Source: Ruminococcus sp.
Lineage (GTDB): Bacteria > Bacillota > Clostridia > Oscillospirales > Ruminococcaceae
Assembly: GCF_017549005.1 (NCBI RefSeq)
Contig: NZ_JAFYYT010000009.1
Coordinates: 1-64,000 of the forward strand
Length of the DNA stretch: 64,000 nucleotides
Direction of reading: 5' to 3'
A model generated the notes under the pieces. The model saw only the letters and a list, made by a program, of their open reading frames with translations. It did not search any database and was not told where the DNA came from. Positions 22,950 to 32,262 of the stretch are shown piece after piece. The position numbers were made by a program, and so were the translations under genes. Position 1 is the first letter of the stretch. Each line of letters opens with the position of its first letter.

Positions 22950-25424
22950 TCAGAAGCCTCTCTTGGACATTTCCTTTCTGAACTTAGCGTCGATCTTGTC
23001 CTGCTTCTTCTTGTTCTTGAGCTCTGCCTTAGTCATGTAGCGTGCGTCCATTGGCTGCGGCTGCATGGGTCTGGGCGCTGAATTGCTTCTGAAGCCCTGC
23101 TTTGCAGGTGTCTTGTACTCGTCGAATACGGGAACGTTCTGCTGTGCCTGCTGAACCTGTCTTCTCTTGGCTGAATCGTCGCCCATTGTTGAGAGAACGT
23201 CCTCAACAGAAGTAAGTACGGGGCTGTTAGCCTTGAGTCCCTGTGTCTCGATGAGGTTCTTGTCAGCGTACTCTCTCGAGCTTGCGATAGCGTTGATGAA
23301 AGCCTGTGATGTAGACTTGCTGTGCGGATTTACTGCGATCTTGGAAATATTTGCAGTAGGTGTGCCGCTTGTCTGAACGGGCTTTCTCGGAACAGGAGAC
23401 TTTACGGGAGCCTGCTGAACGGGAGCTGCTGCCGCTCTCTGAGCCTGTGCAGCTGTCTGCTGTGCGGGAGCTGCGGGTCTCTGCTGTGCATTGAGCGGAA
23501 CGAAAACGGGCTTGCCGTTCTGGTCATATCCTGCAAGTCTCATCTGTACGTACTTGTATACAGGCTGGTTGTTTGCGTCATATCCTGCAAACTGCGGAAC
23601 CTTTACGATCTGAGGCTGCTGTGCCTGCTTCTGGTCTGCACCGTTTGGTGCTCCGTTATTATTAAAATCACTCATATAGTAATCATACTCCTCTTCTGCC
23701 TTAACAGGCTGATTTAATGTTGCTTCATAAATATCATCAAGCACTGCTGCTTCATCATCTCTCGCCTTAGAGTAACTCTCGAACGCAGGTGCTGACAAGT
23801 CGGGAACTACGGGGATATCGTCAAGCTCGGGAACCGAATTGCCCTCAACAGGGGGCAGGGTATCAAATTCGGGAGCTGTAATGTCCTCAACTGTGGGAAC
23901 TCCTTCGAGGGCTGCTGCCGCAAGGCTTTCAGCCGACGGGAGGGAAACAGTTTCGGGCGCTACGATATCGTCGACCTTCGGTGCTCCGTCAAGGGCTGCT
24001 GCCGCAAGGCTCTCAGCCGACGGGAGATCATCGACCTCGGGGGCGGCTATAGGCTCGGCGTGAGGAACGTTTGCCGCAGGCTGTTCCATTCCGTATGTAG
24101 CGGAAAGAACGCCGTTTCCGAGGTAAAGATTATTGTTTATGGGGTCAACATAGTTGTCTGACTCTTCCGTGAAATCAGCCATTTCATCGCTGTACGCCTG
24201 ATAAGCTTCGGGAGCTGCTCCATTGGCGCCGGCATCTTCGTTTATGCCGAAAAGCTGATCTGCGAGGTAATCCCAGTTATTCTCCTGAGGAACAGCCTGT
24301 TCGGGAACGGGCTGATAACCGTCGGCAGGAGTAACTATCGGACCCTCGATAAGGTTTCCGTTTGCGTCATACAGCGGCTGTGAGCCGTCGTAGATATTGA
24401 TGTCACCGTACATGGACTCGTCGTAAACGACCTCGCCGTATTCGGGCTCGCCGTAAACGGGCTGTTCATAGACAGGCTGCTCGTACACAGGCTGGCCGTA
24501 CTGAGGCTGCTCATATACAGGCTGCTGTACGGGATCGGTATTTATTGAGAACAGATTCATTATATCCTCGTCGGAATGGGACATATCAGGAGCCGCAGGC
24601 TGCTGGTATGCGTCGTCATATCCGCCCATATCAACGTATCCGCCCTCATTCTGAGGCTGATTGTAGTTCTGAGGCTGATTATAATTCTGAGCCTGATTGT
24701 AATAAGGCGTTGACTGCTCGGGAGCGCCCTGAGGATTCGGTATAGCAAACTGTGCGAGGAAGTCGTCCTGCGGAACAGCAGCCTTGGGCGCAGCGGCAGG
24801 AGCAGCATAGGGATTAACAGCCGCATCGGGCTTGTTAACAGCGAACTGTGCGAGGAAGTCGTCCTCGGCAGGCGCCGGCTGCTGGTTTTCGTGAGGATCT
24901 ATCGCAAACTGAGCGAGGCTGTCGTCCATAGGTACGCCCGTACCCGGGATAGTACCCTGATAGCCCTGTGCCTCGGGAGCCTGACCGTACTGGTTAGCCT
25001 CCGCAGCTCTCTGTGCTTCTTCCTCAGCAGCTCTTCTTGCTTCTTCAGCTGCCTGTTTTGCTTCTTCGACAGCCTTTCTTCTTGCTGCTTCTTCTTTGGC
25101 TTTTGCATTAGGGTCTCTTGTGATCCTTGCAGTAGTATTTCCGAGCGGAACTATACCCGCGTCGTTCATACCCATTTTTTCGCGCTTTTTCTCTTCCTTG
25201 AGAAGGAGCGCCATTTCCTTCTTGTCAGCTTTTATAAGCTTTTTCGCGAGACTCGCCTTACATTTTTCGCAGGTGATCTCTTTCAGGTCCGTCATTAGAG
25301 ATGTTCTGTGGAAACGAGTTACGTTTTCAGGCTTCATGAGGTTGATACCGCAGCCTGTTTTCTTCTCGTTCTCGGTTCCGTGAACGATCTTATCGAACGA
25401 GGACGTTACCAGTGTGATGTCCAT
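22950..25424 (-). CDS. Large low-complexity protein with repeated DDFLAQFA motifs, unknown function
   Basis: 824 residues. The first 60 or so hold a possible zinc site (GCGINL and CEKCK). A basic and Ala/Glu-rich helix follows (about 105-145), then a long disordered part rich in Pro, Gln, Tyr and Ala. Repeats seen: DDFLAQFA-type (three or four copies), QPVYEQPVYGEP-type, QNYNQPQNYNQPQN, and LPSAESLAAAALDG-type (two or three). The C terminus is basic (KKKQDKIDAKFRKEMSKRGF). No signal peptide. It could be a cytoplasmic scaffold that binds partners through the short repeats. I recognise no enzyme domain. Confidence 0.6.
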   Translation of the reverse strand: MDITLVTSSFDKIVHGTENEKKTGCGINLMKPENVTRFHRTSLMTDLKEITCEKCKASLAKKLIKADKKEMALLLKEEKKREKMGMNDAGIVPLGNTTARITRDPNAKAKEEAARRKAVEEAKQAAEEARRAAEEEAQRAAEANQYGQAPEAQGYQGTIPGTGVPMDDSLAQFAIDPHENQQPAPAEDDFLAQFAVNKPDAAVNPYAAPAAAPKAAVPQDDFLAQFAIPNPQGAPEQSTPYYNQAQNYNQPQNYNQPQNEGGYVDMGGYDDAYQQPAAPDMSHSDEDIMNLFSINTDPVQQPVYEQPQYGQPVYEQPVYEQPVYGEPEYGEVVYDESMYGDINIYDGSQPLYDANGNLIEGPIVTPADGYQPVPEQAVPQENNWDYLADQLFGINEDAGANGAAPEAYQAYSDEMADFTEESDNYVDPINNNLYLGNGVLSATYGMEQPAANVPHAEPIAAPEVDDLPSAESLAAAALDGAPKVDDIVAPETVSLPSAESLAAAALEGVPTVEDITAPEFDTLPPVEGNSVPELDDIPVVPDLSAPAFESYSKARDDEAAVLDDIYEATLNQPVKAEEEYDYYMSDFNNNGAPNGADQKQAQQPQIVKVPQFAGYDANNQPVYKYVQMRLAGYDQNGKPVFVPLNAQQRPAAPAQQTAAQAQRAAAAPVQQAPVKSPVPRKPVQTSGTPTANISKIAVNPHSKSTSQAFINAIASSREYADKNLIETQGLKANSPVLTSVEDVLSTMGDDSAKRRQVQQAQQNVPVFDEYKTPAKQGFRSNSAPRPMQPQPMDARYMTKAELKNKKKQDKIDAKFRKEMSKRGF

Positions 25425-25576
25425 ATAATTCTCTCCCCACCACTGCTAAACTGCAGTTCCCGCTTTACGGCAGCGGCAGCCGATTTCCCAGCTCGCAATC
25501 GCACTCCGCCAAAAGTCAGCGCAATTTAAAGGGAAATTACGCCGCAGAGCTTCTAATGCGATATCTATACAAGTAT

Positions 25577-25605
25577 ATTATACATGACATTTCAGAAAAA
25601 ATCAA
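25577..25605 (-). promoter_or_regulatory. Promoter of the 824-residue protein and TPR genes
   Basis: TTGATT (25605-25600) and TATAAT (25582-25577), spacer 17 bases, minus strand. The leader is about 145 bases. Confidence 0.6.
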
Positions 25606-25879
25606 TAGTTTCTTCTCAAATGGACCGAAAAAATATACGTATTTTAAAATTTTCAGTGAAAATAACAAATCGTTATTGATTTTTTTGTCAATTTTCCCTG
25701 TCATTGTTCACGTTTAATTAGGTAAAAAATAATACGGTTTATTGAGCGGTAAACGGCTTTTTGCCCACCCGGCCGTCACCGCTGTTCCACATTATTCTAT
25801 CAGATGTATCAAAATCACAGCATTGAACAGTCATTATTTTACATAGGTGTAAAAAATTATAAAAACAGTGATTTTGCTA

Positions 25880-25908
25880 TTGCATTATCCCCGATTTTGT
25901 TGTATTAT
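25880..25908 (+). promoter_or_regulatory. Promoter of the glycosyltransferase gene
   Basis: TTGCAT (25880-25885) and TATTAT (25903-25908), spacer 17 bases, about 70 bases before the start codon. Confidence 0.55.
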
Positions 25909-25984
25909 TAATAGTGTATTGGTAGGCTCGGGAAACTGTCTTCCGCGGTCTGCCGCAAGCTTCTTTTGAAGGAGAGGATTATTC

Positions 25985-26998
25985 GTGAAACTCGTTTCAG
26001 TAGTGGTTCCGTGTTACAATGAGCAGGAAGTGCTCCCCATGTTCTATGAGGAGATCACAAAGATATCGGCGCAGATGTCAAAAGACTTCCCCGAGCTCGA
26101 ATTCGAGTACCTGTTCATAAATGACGGCTCAAAGGACACAACTCTCGATCTGCTCCGTTCTCTCGCGGAAAAGGACAAGAGAGTAAGATATATTTCATTT
26201 TCGAGAAATTTCGGCAAGGAATCGGGTATGTATGCAGGCCTCAAGAACTCCAGGGGCGATTATATCGTCGTTATGGACGCAGACCTCCAGCACCCCCCTG
26301 CTTTTCTGCCCAAAATGTACAGCTACGTCAGGAACGGCGAGTATGACTGCGCTACTACGCGCCGCGTGAGCCGTAAGGGCGAATCAAAGGTGCGCTCATG
26401 GTTCGCAAGGCTGTTCTACAGGATAATGAACAGGATATCCCAGACCGAGATAGTGGACGGCGCACAGGATTTCCGCTTCATGACAAGACAGATGGTGGAC
26501 GCTATCCTCGATATGTCCGAGTACAACAGGTTCTCCAAGGGCATATTCAGCTGGGTGGGCTTCAACACCAAGTATATTGAGTACGAGAACGTGGAGCGCC
26601 CTGCAGGCACATCTTCCTGGTCCTTCTGGGGACTTTTCAAGTATTCCCTCGAGGGTATCATGGCATTCTCGACAGCTCCTCTGGCAATAGCCTCCCTGCT
26701 GGGAATACTCACCTGCGCTATCGCCTTTGTGCTCATAGTCGTGACCATAATCAGGTCCATATTCGGCTGGCTCGACGCCCCCGACGGATATCCGACGCTC
26801 CTCTGCCTCATATTCCTTTTCAGCGGCTTGCAGCTGTTCTGCGTGGGAATACTGGGACAGTACCTTTCCAAGACATACCTTGAGACGAAAAATCGTCCGA
26901 TATATATAACCAAAGAGACTGAGGACACCTACCGCCAGCGCAAGGCTGCGGCTCAGAACGATCAGTCTCAGCAGTCCGCAGGAACTGAAAACAAATAA
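25985..26998 (+). CDS. Family 2 glycosyltransferase (GtrB/DPM1-like)
   Basis: 337 residues. The N-terminal GT-A domain begins SVVVPCYNEQEVLPMFYEEI and has the DXD-type metal site in VVMDADLQHPP, with the FSRNFGKESG segment typical of polyprenyl-phosphate sugar transferases. Two membrane helices near the C terminus (about 228-260 and 270-295) anchor it, as in GtrB/CsbB. Such enzymes charge undecaprenyl phosphate with a hexose for cell-surface glycosylation. It starts with GTG after a GGAGAGG site. The next gene, 24 bases on, is a membrane-anchored protein of unknown role. Confidence 0.88.
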   Translation: MKLVSVVVPCYNEQEVLPMFYEEITKISAQMSKDFPELEFEYLFINDGSKDTTLDLLRSLAEKDKRVRYISFSRNFGKESGMYAGLKNSRGDYIVVMDADLQHPPAFLPKMYSYVRNGEYDCATTRRVSRKGESKVRSWFARLFYRIMNRISQTEIVDGAQDFRFMTRQMVDAILDMSEYNRFSKGIFSWVGFNTKYIEYENVERPAGTSSWSFWGLFKYSLEGIMAFSTAPLAIASLLGILTCAIAFVLIVVTIIRSIFGWLDAPDGYPTLLCLIFLFSGLQLFCVGILGQYLSKTYLETKNRPIYITKETEDTYRQRKAAAQNDQSQQSAGTENK

Positions 26999-27022
26999 CG
27001 GCATTCGGGAGGTGCGGAGACA

Positions 27023-28087
27023 ATGAATAGGAATATGAGACTTATTGTCTCCGTATTGTTCATAGTCATCATCGTCCTTGCAGTTGCAATAACGCGATTC
27101 TACTCGCGTTCCGAAAAAAGCGCCTACAGCGAGGATACGCAGCCCGTCATCGCGGACATCATCGACACCCGCGACGGCAACCACATTTTCAAGGACAACA
27201 AGGCACTCTTCGGTATCATTGACAGCAGCGGCAGAGTCATCGTTTATCCCGAATGGCAGGAGCTCACCTTTACCGGGGACAGCGGCTGCATAGCTTCAAA
27301 ACGCCTGAGGAGCAGAAGGCTGTTCGGCTGCATAGACTATGAGGGCAATATCACCGTTCCCTTCGTTTATTCGGAGATAGTGCCCGCGGAAGTGAAAGGC
27401 GCCCGGCTGCTTATTGCAAAATCCGCCGATAACGGCTCATATACCATTTACTACAGCGATTTCCGCCCATGCTTTGCGGAAACATGGACGTCCTGCTCGG
27501 CAGACGGCAGCGAGCTCACTCTACGCACGAAGAACGGCGAATATACCTACTCTGCCGACAATTCGGAGCTCGTGTTCGCAAAAGCATCGGTAAACGGCAA
27601 TGTGGGAGACCATATCCCCTACAGCTTCGAGATATCCAACAGTCATCTTCTCGGAAATCTCACACCGAAGCTCATAGAGATAATGTCCGCGGATCTCGGC
27701 GGCTACCTTGATTACGCCTACTCAAAGGGCAGAACGGTCCCCGACGAAAAGCTTGATCCGCGTTACAGGAAGTTCAGCGCGGTTTTCCCCGACGAAAAGG
27801 ATATAGAGGTCAGGATCACAGACCTCTCCGACTTCCAGATATACGGCATAAGCTCAAAGGAAGCAGCTATTACGGTCGGCGTTTCCCTGAAAGTCGGAAC
27901 GGACGTGAAATACATAGTAAACGGCATTCCGCGGCTCATACACAACAAGTACAAAGCAGACCTCAGATTTTCGGGCAGCTTTGAGACCGATTTCGGCATC
28001 AGCTATGCAAAATTCCAGAGATCAAAGCCGAAATATCCGGCTGCTGCCGCCGAAGAGCCGCAGGAAAACAGCGAACAGGCAGAGTGA
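27023..28087 (+). CDS. Membrane-anchored WG-repeat-like protein
   Basis: 354 residues. One membrane helix near the N terminus (about 6-26), then an extracytoplasmic part. Between about 60 and 125 it resembles WG repeats: ALFGIIDSSGRVIVYPEW and FGCIDYEGNITVPFVYSEI. The rest has no recognised domain, and the tail is Ala/Glu-rich. ATG after GGAGGTG. Follows the glycosyltransferase closely and precedes purE by 30 bases, so it may share the transcript that runs into the purine genes. Confidence 0.6.
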   Translation: MNRNMRLIVSVLFIVIIVLAVAITRFYSRSEKSAYSEDTQPVIADIIDTRDGNHIFKDNKALFGIIDSSGRVIVYPEWQELTFTGDSGCIASKRLRSRRLFGCIDYEGNITVPFVYSEIVPAEVKGARLLIAKSADNGSYTIYYSDFRPCFAETWTSCSADGSELTLRTKNGEYTYSADNSELVFAKASVNGNVGDHIPYSFEISNSHLLGNLTPKLIEIMSADLGGYLDYAYSKGRTVPDEKLDPRYRKFSAVFPDEKDIEVRITDLSDFQIYGISSKEAAITVGVSLKVGTDVKYIVNGIPRLIHNKYKADLRFSGSFETDFGISYAKFQRSKPKYPAAAAEEPQENSEQAE

Positions 28088-28117
28088 TCTGCACATAATC
28101 ATAAAGGAGAAAACATC

Positions 28118-28618
28118 ATGTCAAAAAAGGTTGCAGTTATCATGGGAAGCGACAGCGACTTCCCTGTTGTAAAATCAGCTCTCACAGAGCTCAAAAAATA
28201 CGGCGTGGAGTTTGAGTGCCGCGTGATGAGCGCACACAGAACTCCTGCGGAAGCCTGCGAATTTGCTTCAAACGCAAGAGCAAACGGCTTCGGCGCTATC
28301 ATATGCGCCGCAGGCATGGCTGCTCATCTTGCGGGAGTCGTTGCTGGGCACACCACTCTCCCCGTTATCGGTATCCCCATGAAGTCAAAGGCTCTCGAGG
28401 GAGTTGACGCTCTCCTCGCTACAGTTATGATGCCTCCGGGAGTACCGGTTGCTACAGTAGGCATTGACGGAGCAAAGAACGCAGCCGTTCTTGCTGTACA
28501 GATGCTGGCTATAGCTGATGAGGAGCTCGCTGCAAAGCTCGCTGCCGAGAAAAAGGCAATGGCTGAGGGCGTTATCGCCAAGGACAAGGCTCTCCAGGAG
28601 CAGATAGCAGCTCTCTGA
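28118..28618 (+). CDS. purE: N5-carboxyaminoimidazole ribonucleotide mutase
   Basis: Purine synthesis step that moves the carboxyl group of N5-CAIR to C4 to give CAIR. 166 residues, normal for class I PurE. Signature segments: [11 protein letters not shown] (phosphate binding), SAHRTPAEA with the catalytic His, [14 protein letters not shown] and [26 protein letters not shown] precedes the ATG. First purine gene in the cluster; purK is not in the window. Confidence 0.97.
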   Translation: MSKKVAVIMGSDSDFPVVKSALTELKKYGVEFECRVMSAHRTPAEACEFASNARANGFGAIICAAGMAAHLAGVVAGHTTLPVIGIPMKSKALEGVDALLATVMMPPGVPVATVGIDGAKNAAVLAVQMLAIADEELAAKLAAEKKAMAEGVIAKDKALQEQIAAL

Positions 28619-28656
28619 TAAGAACACACCGCATTTCCCCATAAGGAGGTAATATC

Positions 28657-29313
28657 ATGACGCCCGCCGAAAGAAAAGAACGCTCTGAAAAGATCATCTC
28701 AGCGAAGGGTATCGGTATAAACCCGAAACTTCCCCTTACAGAGCCTGCTTCACAGGTAAAGCTCAGGAGTCCCGACGACATATGCAGACGCGCTGTTGCA
28801 GCTCTGCTCTCAACACAGGTCGGCTTCGGAAGGAGCGAGCAGAACGATGAAGACGTCAACTATTTCGTCGGTCTCATGGACTTCTTCGGCGTCAGGGATT
28901 GCCTCAACGCAAAGGAAAGACGCCTTGTTGACGGCTCATATGTCCAGCAGGACATCATTGATGTCGTATGGGAATATGAATCCTACTGGGCTCTGGTATG
29001 GGCTCTGGGACTTGTTGAAGATATAACCGACGCAGAGAATATCTGCGACTGTCCTCAGGCTGTACGCTTCGTTTCACAGTGCGGCAGCTTTGAGGAATTC
29101 AAAAGCAAATGCACTCTCAGGAGCGCTGACGAGATAATGGATATGCTGGATCTCTACTACCGCTATCACTGGGCAGCAGTCCAGCATGAGAAGATAGACA
29201 GGAAATGCCCCATAGGCGGTCTAAACGCAGACGCAGTAGTCGAGCGCAGGCGCGGTCTTGAATGGCTCGTATGCGACACCGATGACTGGAACAGGATATC
29301 GCTCGATACATGA
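28657..29313 (+). CDS. DUF4272 domain protein
   Basis: 218 residues. The body has the pattern of DUF4272 proteins: [46 protein letters not shown] and a C-terminal [19 protein letters not shown]. No catalytic residues known for the family. Good AAGGAGG site. Its stop codon overlaps the start of the HAD gene (ATGATG), so the pair is translationally coupled inside the purine cluster. No link with purine synthesis is known to me. Confidence 0.8.
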   Translation: MTPAERKERSEKIISAKGIGINPKLPLTEPASQVKLRSPDDICRRAVAALLSTQVGFGRSEQNDEDVNYFVGLMDFFGVRDCLNAKERRLVDGSYVQQDIIDVVWEYESYWALVWALGLVEDITDAENICDCPQAVRFVSQCGSFEEFKSKCTLRSADEIMDMLDLYYRYHWAAVQHEKIDRKCPIGGLNADAVVERRRGLEWLVCDTDDWNRISLDT

Positions 29314-29957
29314 TGAGAAACTACAGCACCCTGCTTTTTGACCTTGACGGCACACTTACGGACTCCACCGAAGGCATACTGAAATGCCTTGAAAACGCAA
29401 TAACTCAGATGGAATTTGAAGTCCCGGAGGATACCAACATCTTCCTCGGTCCGCCCATACGCCAGTCCTTTGCAGAGTTCCTCGGCATGAACGCCGGACA
29501 GGTCGATGAAGCGGTAAGGATATTCCGTGAAAGATACTCAACAGTCGGACTTTTCGAGAACCGCGTATACGACGGTATCCCAGAAATGCTCGAACGCCTG
29601 AAAAGCGGCGGCAAACGTCTCATGGTCGCCACAAGCAAGCCTCTGGTATACGCAGTCCGCATATTTGACAGGTTCGGACTTTCAAAGTACTTTGAATTTG
29701 TCGGCGGCGCGGAGCTTGACGGCACAAGAGACTACAAGGACGAAGTAATAGAATACGTTCTCGCACAGACGGGCATCGCTGACAGGAGCACTGTGCTCAT
29801 GATAGGCGACCGCAGACAGGACGTCCTCGGCGCCCATAAAACAGGTATCAAATGCATGGGCATACTCTGGGGCTACGGCTCGATCGAGGAGCTCAGGGAA
29901 GCCGGTGCGGACTATTTCGCAGAAACTCCCGGAAAAGCAGCGGATATGCTGCTCTGA
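29310..29957 (+). CDS. HAD-family hydrolase (phosphoglycolate phosphatase-like)
   Basis: 215 residues. HAD motif I FDLDGTLTDS with the nucleophile Asp, motif II in MVATSKP, a conserved Lys later, and motif III GDRRQDVLGA. The helical cap domain lies between motifs I and II, placing it in the subclass I phosphatase group with Gph and PpaX. The substrate is a small phosphate ester that cannot be read from sequence. ATG overlaps the DUF4272 stop. Confidence 0.88.
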   Translation: MMRNYSTLLFDLDGTLTDSTEGILKCLENAITQMEFEVPEDTNIFLGPPIRQSFAEFLGMNAGQVDEAVRIFRERYSTVGLFENRVYDGIPEMLERLKSGGKRLMVATSKPLVYAVRIFDRFGLSKYFEFVGGAELDGTRDYKDEVIEYVLAQTGIADRSTVLMIGDRRQDVLGAHKTGIKCMGILWGYGSIEELREAGADYFAETPGKAADMLL

Positions 29958-30056
29958 CATCAATTCATAATGCATTTATTTAATGCCTACAATATCCGCG
30001 ATGATGCGGAATTGCATATACAATCATTTATATAATTCTCAAGGAGGAATTTTAAA

Positions 30057-30776
30057 ATGTCAAACATCGAAAAGAAGGAACAGCTCTATGAGGGCAAGGC
30101 CAAGAAGGTCTTCGCTACAAATGATCCTAACCTCGTTATCGTTGATTACAAGGACGACGCAACAGCGTTCAACGGCGAGAAGAAGGGCACTATCACAGGT
30201 AAGGGCGTCATCAACAACAAGATGACCAATTATATGTTCAAAATGCTCGAAAAGGAAGGCGTTCCAACACATCTTGTCGAGGAGATCAGCGACCGCGAAA
30301 CTATCGTTAAAAAGGTCTCTATCGTTCCCCTTGAGGTCATCATCAGAAACGTTGCCGCAGGCAGCTTCTCAAAGAGAATGGGCGTTGAAGAGGGAAAGAA
30401 GCTCCTCTGTCCTATCCTTGAATTCAGCTACAAGAACGACGATCTCGGCGATCCGTTCATCAACGACTACTACGCACTCGCTCTCGGTATCGCTACAAAG
30501 GAGGATATCGACACTATCTCAAAGTACGCCTTCAAGGTGAATGAGTTCATGGTAAAGTTCTTCAAGGGCCTCAACATCGACCTCATCGACTTCAAGATCG
30601 AGTTCGGCAAGACTGCTGACGGAACAATAATCCTCGCTGACGAGATCTCTCCCGATACCTGCCGCTTCTGGGATTCAACGACCCACGAGAAGCTGGACAA
30701 GGACCGCTTCCGCAGAGATATGGGCGGCGTAGAAGAAGCATATCAGGAAATCATGAAGAGACTTATGGGAGAATAA
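30057..30776 (+). CDS. purC: SAICAR synthetase
   Basis: ATP-dependent ligation of aspartate to CAIR, giving SAICAR. 239 residues. Motifs: [10 protein letters not shown] with the phosphate-binding loop, [18 protein letters not shown], and [12 protein letters not shown]. An AAGGAGG site precedes the ATG by 8 bases. The purF start comes 3 bases after its stop codon, so purC and purF are coupled. Confidence 0.97.
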   Translation: MSNIEKKEQLYEGKAKKVFATNDPNLVIVDYKDDATAFNGEKKGTITGKGVINNKMTNYMFKMLEKEGVPTHLVEEISDRETIVKKVSIVPLEVIIRNVAAGSFSKRMGVEEGKKLLCPILEFSYKNDDLGDPFINDYYALALGIATKEDIDTISKYAFKVNEFMVKFFKGLNIDLIDFKIEFGKTADGTIILADEISPDTCRFWDSTTHEKLDKDRFRRDMGGVEEAYQEIMKRLMGE

Positions 30777-30779
30777 GCT

Positions 30780-32204
30780 ATGGGCGGTTTTTTCGGTGCA
30801 GCTTCCAAAAATGACTGCGTTACCGACGTATTTTTCGGAACAGACTATCATTCTCACCTCGGCACAAGACGAGGCGGCATGACCTCATGGTCGGAGGAGC
30901 ACGGCTTTCAGAGAAATATCCACAGTATCGAAAATTCTCCCTTCCGTACCAAGTTTGAAGACGATGTTGTGACAATGCGCGGAAAGATCTGTATCGGCTG
31001 TATCAGCGATACAGACCCCCAGCCTATACTCGTCCGCTCAAAGTTGGGCGTTTACGCTATCTGCTCAGTAGGTATAATCCGCAATGCCGACCAGCTCGTT
31101 GACGAGCTCCTTGAAAAGGGCTGTGCCAACTTTGAGTCCATGAGCAGCGGAAATATCAACTCGGGCGACCTTATAGGCGCTCTTATAGCACAGAAGAACT
31201 CATTTGTCGACGGTATACGCTACGCTCAGGAAAAGATAGAGGGAACAATGTCCCTTATCATACTTACGGACAAGAGCATTATCGCCGCAAGAGACAAATT
31301 CGGCAGACTTCCCATTATAATCGGTAAGAGAAGCGACGGCTTCTGCCTTTCCACAGAGTCATTTGCTTTCCAGAAGCTGGGCTATGCCACACACAAGGAG
31401 CTCCTCCCCGGCGAGATAGTCGAGCTCACTTCCGACGAATGTAAGACCATTGCAGAGGGCGACCCTTCAAAGATGAAGATATGCACCTTCCTGTGGACAT
31501 ATTACGGCTACCCCAACGCTGTATACGAGGGCGTGAACGTTGAAGTCATGCGTACCCGCAACGGCGAGATAATGGCTGAAAACGATATCAAGAACGGCAG
31601 ACTGCCCGACGTTGACTATATCTGCGGTGTGCCTGATTCGGGAACTCCCCACGCTATCGGCTACGCAAACAAGAGCGGCATCCCCTTTGCAAGACCGTTC
31701 ATCAAGTATACCCCCACATGGCCGAGAAGCTTCATGCCCACAAATCAGAGCATGAGGAATCAGGTGGCAAAAATGAAGCTCATACCCGTACATGAGCTCA
31801 TAAACGGCAAAAAGCTCCTCTTCGTTGACGACAGTATCGTAAGAGGCACTCAGATGAGGGAAACAGTAGAGTTCCTCTACGAGCACGGCGCTAAGGAAGT
31901 ACATATGCGCTCTGCCTGTCCTCCTATCATGTACGGCTGCAAATACCTCAACTTCTCACGCAGCACATCTGAAATGGAGCTCATCGCCCGTCAGATAATC
32001 GACGAGTTTGAAGGCCCTGTCGGCGTAAGACATATCGAGGAGTACAGCAACTCCGCAACAGAGAGAGGACGCAGGCTCAGAGATGAGATATGCAAGAGGC
32101 TCCGCCTCACCTCGCTCGAATTCCAGACCCTCGAGGGTACTGAAAAGGCAGTAGGACTCAATTCCTGCGGTCTCTGCACATATTGCTGGAACGGCAAAGA
32201 ATAA
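30780..32204 (+). CDS. purF: Amidophosphoribosyltransferase lacking the glutaminase cysteine
   Basis: First enzyme of purine synthesis, making phosphoribosylamine from PRPP. 474 residues. The C-terminal PRTase half is intact: YICGVPDSGTPHAIGYA, FIKYTPTWPRSFM, and the PRPP loop LLFVDDSIVRGTQM. The N terminus reads MGGFFGAASKNDC where active enzymes have MCGI/VFGI, so the nucleophile Cys is Gly. RGQ of the substrate loop is RRGG, and HNGN is replaced by GIIRNAD. As written it should be unable to hydrolyse glutamine and might use ammonia or a partner. Start is fixed by the GGGAGAA site in the end of purC. Confidence 0.9.
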   Translation: MGGFFGAASKNDCVTDVFFGTDYHSHLGTRRGGMTSWSEEHGFQRNIHSIENSPFRTKFEDDVVTMRGKICIGCISDTDPQPILVRSKLGVYAICSVGIIRNADQLVDELLEKGCANFESMSSGNINSGDLIGALIAQKNSFVDGIRYAQEKIEGTMSLIILTDKSIIAARDKFGRLPIIIGKRSDGFCLSTESFAFQKLGYATHKELLPGEIVELTSDECKTIAEGDPSKMKICTFLWTYYGYPNAVYEGVNVEVMRTRNGEIMAENDIKNGRLPDVDYICGVPDSGTPHAIGYANKSGIPFARPFIKYTPTWPRSFMPTNQSMRNQVAKMKLIPVHELINGKKLLFVDDSIVRGTQMRETVEFLYEHGAKEVHMRSACPPIMYGCKYLNFSRSTSEMELIARQIIDEFEGPVGVRHIEEYSNSATERGRRLRDEICKRLRLTSLEFQTLEGTEKAVGLNSCGLCTYCWNGKE

Positions 32205-32213
32205 ACTTATATT

Positions 32214-32242
32214 CTGTCTCCCTGCCTGCGGCAGGGAGACAG
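32214..32242 (+). other. Intercistronic hairpin between purF and purM
   Basis: CTGTCTCCCTGCC pairs perfectly with GGCAGGGAGACAG (13 base pairs, 3-base loop) directly after purF and before the GGAGG of purM. It has no T run, so it is more likely an RNA-processing or stability hairpin than a terminator. Confidence 0.7.
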
Positions 32243-32262
32243 GCAACTATGGAGGTAGATCA

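Larger units (their letters stand above)
25425..25984. other. Intergenic region between divergent genes
   Basis: About 560 bases. It contains the promoter of the 824-residue gene near its left end and that of the glycosyltransferase near its right end. The middle (25610-25870) is AT-rich and shows no supported gene or RNA. Confidence 0.5.

Noticed and set aside
26396-27184. Minus-strand frame of 262 codons across the glycosyltransferase gene
   Set aside because: Long because the plus-strand gene is GC-rich in third positions; no start signal, mirrors the real gene.
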